Shown one piece after another: positions 59,506-64,000 of a stretch of 64,000 bases of DNA (the stretch's first letter is position 1; each line of letters opens with the position of its first letter). A program made the position numbers and the translations under genes. Below the pieces are notes generated by a model. The model was not told the origin of the DNA. It was given only the letters and a program-made list of their open reading frames with translations, and ran no database searches. Source of the DNA: Stereum hirsutum FP-91666 SS1 (taxonomy: Eukaryota; Basidiomycota; Agaricomycetes; Russulales; Stereaceae); the NCBI RefSeq assembly GCF_000264905.1, contig NW_006763136.1, positions 1,343,485 to 1,407,484 on the forward strand, in the 5' to 3' direction.

Positions 59506-60088
59506 TGGGATAACGCCGCCGGATTACACTCAGATTCGGCGGAATGGTTTTCGGGCTCCACTCACCTTCTTGATCAACTCTGCCTGTTCTCATATTGACC
59601 AGTTGCCTTGTCACACCGTTTATACACTCGCACGGTGGAGTTTCTGTCCTAGAAGTACATCACAGTCATCTATCTTGGAACAATATCCAGAATGCCGTTA
59701 TTTAACTCCCAGCCAGACTTTCAATTTTGGTTTATGTGCCCTCAACAAGTTCCATTTACTGCGAGATTGAATTCAGATGCTCGCATTATAGCTTAGAAAA
59801 GATCCCACCCTCAGGGACGGCATCCTTACCCTTGACTTGCCTCCCTTCTTACCCACCAAGTTTCGCCCATTCAACCTGGCCTCGATAATGCACTTTTTGG
59901 CTCTCTGTCCTACTCTGCTTGGAAATGCTGACTAATCACTGGCATCATTAGCGCAGGAACTTAGTCGTGAGAAAGAGACTTGTCGTGGCACAAATGTACT
60001 TAACCATGACAGAGATGGAGTGACGGAGGCGCTAGCGCTGAACCATGTATTTTGTGGCGATTACCCTAAGGAGACCCGACTGACAGCA
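59506..60088. other. intergenic
   Basis: No gene supported. It separates the Gly/Asp-rich protein region from the inverted BAH/PHD pseudogene. Confidence 0.4.
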
Positions 60089-61965
60089 TCATATAGCGCC
60101 CTGGCAGCTTGGACAAGAATATTTCACTCTCAGATCCAGTAGCCCGGCCCTCGACTTCCCTCCCTTTGTACGTACGGAATTTTCCCCCTCCAACTTGGCC
60201 TCAATGACCCACTTTGTCGCCTCCCTCCTGCGTATCGACCATCTCTTCTTCCGATTCTGTTTGCAAATACTGATGAACGAGCCTCCTCGCCTTCACCACC
60301 TCTTTCACGTTTCCTGCGAGCCCGTACGGTTTTTTCCCCTTGACGATTTGCTGTTTCGCTAACGTGACAAGTGCGGCAGGAAGATCATGGAGCGTCGGAC
60401 GTGTAGGCGTGTCCGGTGCTTTATGTTTTCCCTTGTCCTTGCTCAGAGTTCGTGTCGTGGTCCGTTTAGTGATGACGATGCTCGGGGTCCCTTAGGAGTC
60501 AGATGGCGGAACTACGAAGGGCTCCCTGGAGTCAGGATTCGAGCGGAGGAGGGATATGTCCCAGCCGGCTTCAGGATCATCGTCCATATAGAGGTTGTTG
60601 CGGAGGCAGATGGCGTGGTACCAGCGACGACAGCCCTTTCACGGACAGAAATGCATCAGGATGTTGTCGTCTGGATTATATGGGCTTCTGTGACGATGCT
60701 TCAGTATAACATTTATGAGATAAACATACAAGCCCAAGGGTGAGACACACCTGCATATGCATGTAGCCTCAATATTATGCTATTTATGTAAGCGGCCTCG
60801 TGAGTTGGACGTCGGCCTTATGTTACGAGCAGTGCAACAGGTCTTGGCTCACTGTGATGCAACGCTTGAGATGATCGTAGGTTCGATGGTAGTAGAAGGT
60901 CTCATCGTCGAAAGTTCGTGGGTTCAGGCTTCTTTCATCGTATGGCTTTATGTTAGCAAGACCTATTGAGGAAATAAGGTTTCAGACTTTGTAAGTAAAA
61001 GGAAAGGGGGGGGGACCTACCACTAACACTATGAGCTGTAACATAGTCACAATGGCTTGAGAGAATCCGTTCATACCTGCCGCAACTCGAGGCGTCACTA
61101 GCGAGCATAATTTTGAGCGCATGCCGCATCCACGAACAGGAAAGCAGAACCTACAAAGGCTTACACTCTTGCTTGACATCTTGGCCAGAGTAAAACCACT
61201 CTATCTTGATCCAAGTCTACAAGACCGACAACACACGAGAACGTTTAGTATCGACGTCGAAGACATAATAATACTGTGAGACAGCTTACATCGTCAGGCG
61301 AGGCTCTTTGAGCCATCTCAGTCATCTTGCCAATCCAGAGCTGCCAAAGTGGTCGATCTTGGTCGGCAGCTCCGTCTGGTTCCGCGCCACACCAGACAGC
61401 AAGGCTGAGTCGTGTAGAATGCCTTATGCTGAGCGCATCATTCAAAAAACCAAACCTGCACACGACGAAACTTACAAGTCACCCTGTTGAAACCGATGCT
61501 GCTCTTGGTCTCATCCATAACTACCGAAACATAAGACGAGAATGCACGCGACGAGAATCCAGAAACACTGCCGTCAGCGTCAGCCTGAACTCGCCATTTG
61601 ACACCATCCTCATAAACGAAAACCATGTGAAATACTTAAACGGATGACACGTACTGTAAAATCTTGAGCTCTTTTTCAACTTCGCCCACTCTTCATCCGT
61701 TGGAGGCACATCGCTATCATCATCCGGCCTTTGCCCCTTTGTCTGGGTCCTGGATCGAGTGGCACCACCTGGCTTGGTCTTCTTTGTCACCTTCTTGGTA
61801 GTGGTAGATGTGGTTATACGTGATTTCTTTCGTGCAGCGGGCATAGCTATGAGAGATAGTATACCATGGAAGGGAATTGCCTGACGAAGCCTATGACTGT
61901 TAGTAGATAATGTGGAGTGGGACGCTGACTGCCACGAACCAACCGCGTTCAAAGAGGTTCAAAGG
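60045..61965 (-). repeat. segmental duplication, arm 2 (inverted)
   Basis: Inverted partner of 11283-13190, about 47 kb away. Homology extends beyond the gene on both sides but not to the palindrome of the bidirectional promoter. No inverted repeats or target duplications were seen at its edges, so the mechanism is unclear. Confidence 0.75.
60089..61844 (-). pseudogene. broken inverted copy (C) of the BAH/PHD gene
   Basis: Collinear with the whole copy A gene (11402-13152) including introns. It starts MPAARKKSRITTSTTTKK at 61844, keeps the LAVWCGAEPDGAADQDRPLW exon and ends at the same GAI stop (60089-60091). It is disabled: inside the PHD finger CGA (Arg of FCPRKGC) is TGA (60639-60641), and a second stop TAA (60492-60494) replaces the GAA Glu of SDSEGTPG. 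Exon 2 also differs from copy A by one inserted and one deleted base, which shifts the frame. Similarity is high in coding parts and introns, so the duplication is fairly recent. Truncated products could still contain the BAH domain. Confidence 0.88.
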
Positions 61966-63243
61966 GCCTATGTTGTGGTGGACCACGTGACTGACCCAGC
62001 CATAATATCGGGCTGGGTTTCCCAGAATGGTGCTCGCTTCGAAGACCGAGTTCTCCCACGCGAATGTATTTCCAGGCAGCCCTACAAGTTGAACAGCAGT
62101 CGAATGCAACATACAGTAAGAGTAGTGCCAATGAAGACTTGCGGGGCATTTATGTCAGGTTGTGCAGGCATGTAATGACTAGTGGCAAAAGGAGTCAAGG
62201 TGCAAAAAAGACCGGATGAGCAGAACCCATCTCGATTTCTGTGTTTGTGTCTGAGCAGTGAAGACTGTACATGCCGCCACGAAGTGCCACTCGCATGAAT
62301 AAATCACGTGCAGACGCGTCGCGGTTCAATGACACCGCTCTGAAAAGTCAACTTTAAATCATAGATTGGTTTGGACGCAAAACTCAGGAATACTGTGGGT
62401 ATCAAACTGAAGCCCTAGGTCAGGTGCGTAAGACTTAAAATTGTCAAAAAAAAGAAGGAGTCTCAATTGAATGGTTTAGATGGGAACACAACAGTTTTCT
62501 GGGCGAGGAGGAATCTGCTGGTCGCGAATTTGTACTTGTTTGTCCGCTGGGGTCCGGTCCTTAGGCAATTTATGCTCGCTTCGCTCGCAATAATTACGAA
62601 AGTCTGAACTTTACAGAGAACCCATCCTTACCGTCACCTTGTCCCAACCGACGATGTCTTTGAACATCCCTTCCATCGTCGATCCCTCCGAACGCATGGA
62701 GCTCGCTCCCTCCCTCGATTATCCCTGTTCTCCACTCCATGTCCTTGACTCTAGTCACATCGGAGAATTCTTGTGGGATCAATATTCCATTAGATTACAC
62801 TACGGAATTGCATTGTCGATAATTAATTGCCGGGGGCTTATCGTGCGTCTGCAACGGCTTGTAACCAGCACCAATATTGTATCCGATATTAAACCGTCAC
62901 AAGACGCTCACATTTGGTTGGCAAGGGGTTGTCGTTGCCTTGTCGGGCTATGCCATATTGCGTAACCGGTGCCGGTAATAGCCACACGCGCCACCTCAGT
63001 CACTTCAGCAGCGCCTGCCGCCGCGCGAGTCAGAGAGTAGAGTGCTCGCTCACGGCAGTAGGGCCTTGTGCTATTTACAAAAAACACGAGACCGCTGTGG
63101 GCTTGCTCGAGGCAATTGACCGCGAGAGGTGAACTAATGTGAAGAGGTGGCGCCAGGGGAAGACGGGTTATAGTCGAAGTACACACATACATAGCAAGGC
63201 TCATTATCGTAGTGGTACCGTCGCATGTAAATTAGTTAGTTTT

Positions 63244-63275
63244 GAATAGATATTGAATTGAATAGATATTGAATT
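63244..63275. repeat. 16-bp tandem repeat x2
   Basis: GAATAGATATTGAATT is repeated twice without change, just before a GTTCGAACCC motif at 63289-63298. Confidence 0.85.
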
Positions 63276-63375
63276 GATCCGCTTGAGTGTTCGAACCCTG
63301 CATCAGGAAAAAGCGGGGGAGCTATGTGGCGCTATGGAGGCTACAGAGCAGGCATAGCCCCGTTGCGCGCCCCCC

Positions 63376-63455
63376 CTGTACATTGCACCCTGTAGCACTC
63401 AGCCATGGCTCTGTAGCACTCTGTAGCTTCTCTCACACAGCTCTGTAGTACTCTA
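63376..63455. repeat. clustered CTGTAG.ACTC repeats
   Basis: CTGTAGCACTC, CTGTAGCACTC, CTGTAGCTTCTC and CTGTAGTACTC occur within 80 bp. Confidence 0.75.
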
Positions 63456-64000
63456 TTGCAAGACATATCTCAGCACTTAAAACCATGTAGTCACACAGAG
63501 CAGTCCAGAGTACTTTATAGTAGCGAGTTGCACCCCAAAAGATGATGTGAAGCTCATGGTATTCATTGGTGGCTGTATGTACGTACATGATCCTACAATA
63601 CACCAGCAGCCGCCGCAGTCCGAGAGCAGCTCAATATTGCATATCGACAATATCCTCCCTTCCTCTGAAATCACATCTACGGACAATTCAACAACCAATA
63701 CACGGCAGTACCATGCACTAGCACGACAAAGACTGACAAAACACGCATGAAGAGGTGTCAGTGGGTACTCGCCATCACCGTCTAGAGACTCTGAGGTCTT
63801 GCCAGCTATGACGAGTGCGGAACACCTAGATGATGACAGAACACGCCGTCAATTCCAAGAAATGGATATTCAACGGTGCGCGGATATACATGACTCTGAT
63901 GAAGAACATGATACCTCGTAAGGAGGCCTCGAGAGAATAACGAACGAAAATGATAACAGAAGAGGGACATACCATCATGGGCCTAGGCAGTTGTAATCAC

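Larger units (their letters stand above)
61966..64000. other. right end of window, no gene supported
   Basis: Only short repeats and weak open frames. A frame ending at 63919 (SGYSPSPSRDSEVLP, then AMTSAEHLDDDRTRRQF, then SDEEHDTS) is Asp/Glu-rich and coding-like, but its start is unknown. Confidence 0.35.

Noticed and set aside
63280..63300. tRNA gene suggested by GTTCGAACCC
   Set aside because: The five bases on each side do not pair as a T-stem on either strand and no acceptor or anticodon arm is visible.
1..64000. CRISPR arrays, riboswitches and bacterial operons
   Set aside because: The sequence is eukaryotic with spliceosomal introns, and no regularly spaced repeat array with unique spacers is present.

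Overview
The window is a filamentous basidiomycete genome segment, most likely an agaricomycete. The genes are split by many short introns of about 50-75 nt with GT...AG ends. The families are typical of that class: a GH43 galactanase-like enzyme, a thaumatin-like protein, a velvet regulator, a one-copy FKS-type glucan synthase, BAH/PHD proteins, a Zn2Cys6 regulator, a Mutator-like transposon and a DUF6589-type protein. There are no bacterial features.

Left third (1-20.9 kb) is mostly host genes. A GH43 enzyme runs off the left edge (1-1740, minus). A small conserved charged protein follows (2801-3440). Three tandem paralogues of a 12-cysteine small secreted protein lie at 5316, 6361 and 8603. 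Two BAH/PHD paralogues sit head to head around a 308-bp shared promoter that contains a 19-bp dyad (9499-11093 minus, 11402-13152 plus). Then come a thaumatin-like protein (13710-15210), a secreted endonuclease/exonuclease/phosphatase-fold protein (16066-18193, minus) and a velvet-domain regulator (19429-20907). The secreted GH43, thaumatin-like and EEP proteins act outside the cell or on the wall; velvet and BAH/PHD proteins are nuclear regulators.

Middle (20.9-38.2 kb): 6.5 kb without a recognisable gene, then the 12-exon 1,3-beta-glucan synthase FKS (27417-33432), then mostly non-coding, repeat-rich DNA with one hypothetical gene near 35.7 kb.

Transposon block (38.2-50.8 kb): two complete DNA transposons lie 870 bp apart. 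The first is a 5,004-bp Mutator-like element (38233-43236) with 124-bp terminal inverted repeats, a perfect 9-bp target duplication and a MULE transposase with a SWIM finger. The second is a 6,702-bp element (44107-50808) with 104-bp perfect inverted repeats and a 7-bp target duplication. It carries two convergent genes, a DUF6589-type protein and a RecQ-like DEAH helicase. I regard this second element as the most interesting object in the window: a DUF6589 + helicase mobile element in which DUF6589 may be the transposase.

Right part (51-64 kb): a Zn2Cys6 xylanolytic-type regulator with a long Gln/His-rich, internally duplicated tail runs without a stop into a Gly/Asp-rich protein region (to about 59.5 kb). 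After it comes an inverted, pseudogenised copy of the 11.4-kb BAH/PHD gene (60089-61844). The last 2 kb holds only short repeats and no gene I can support.
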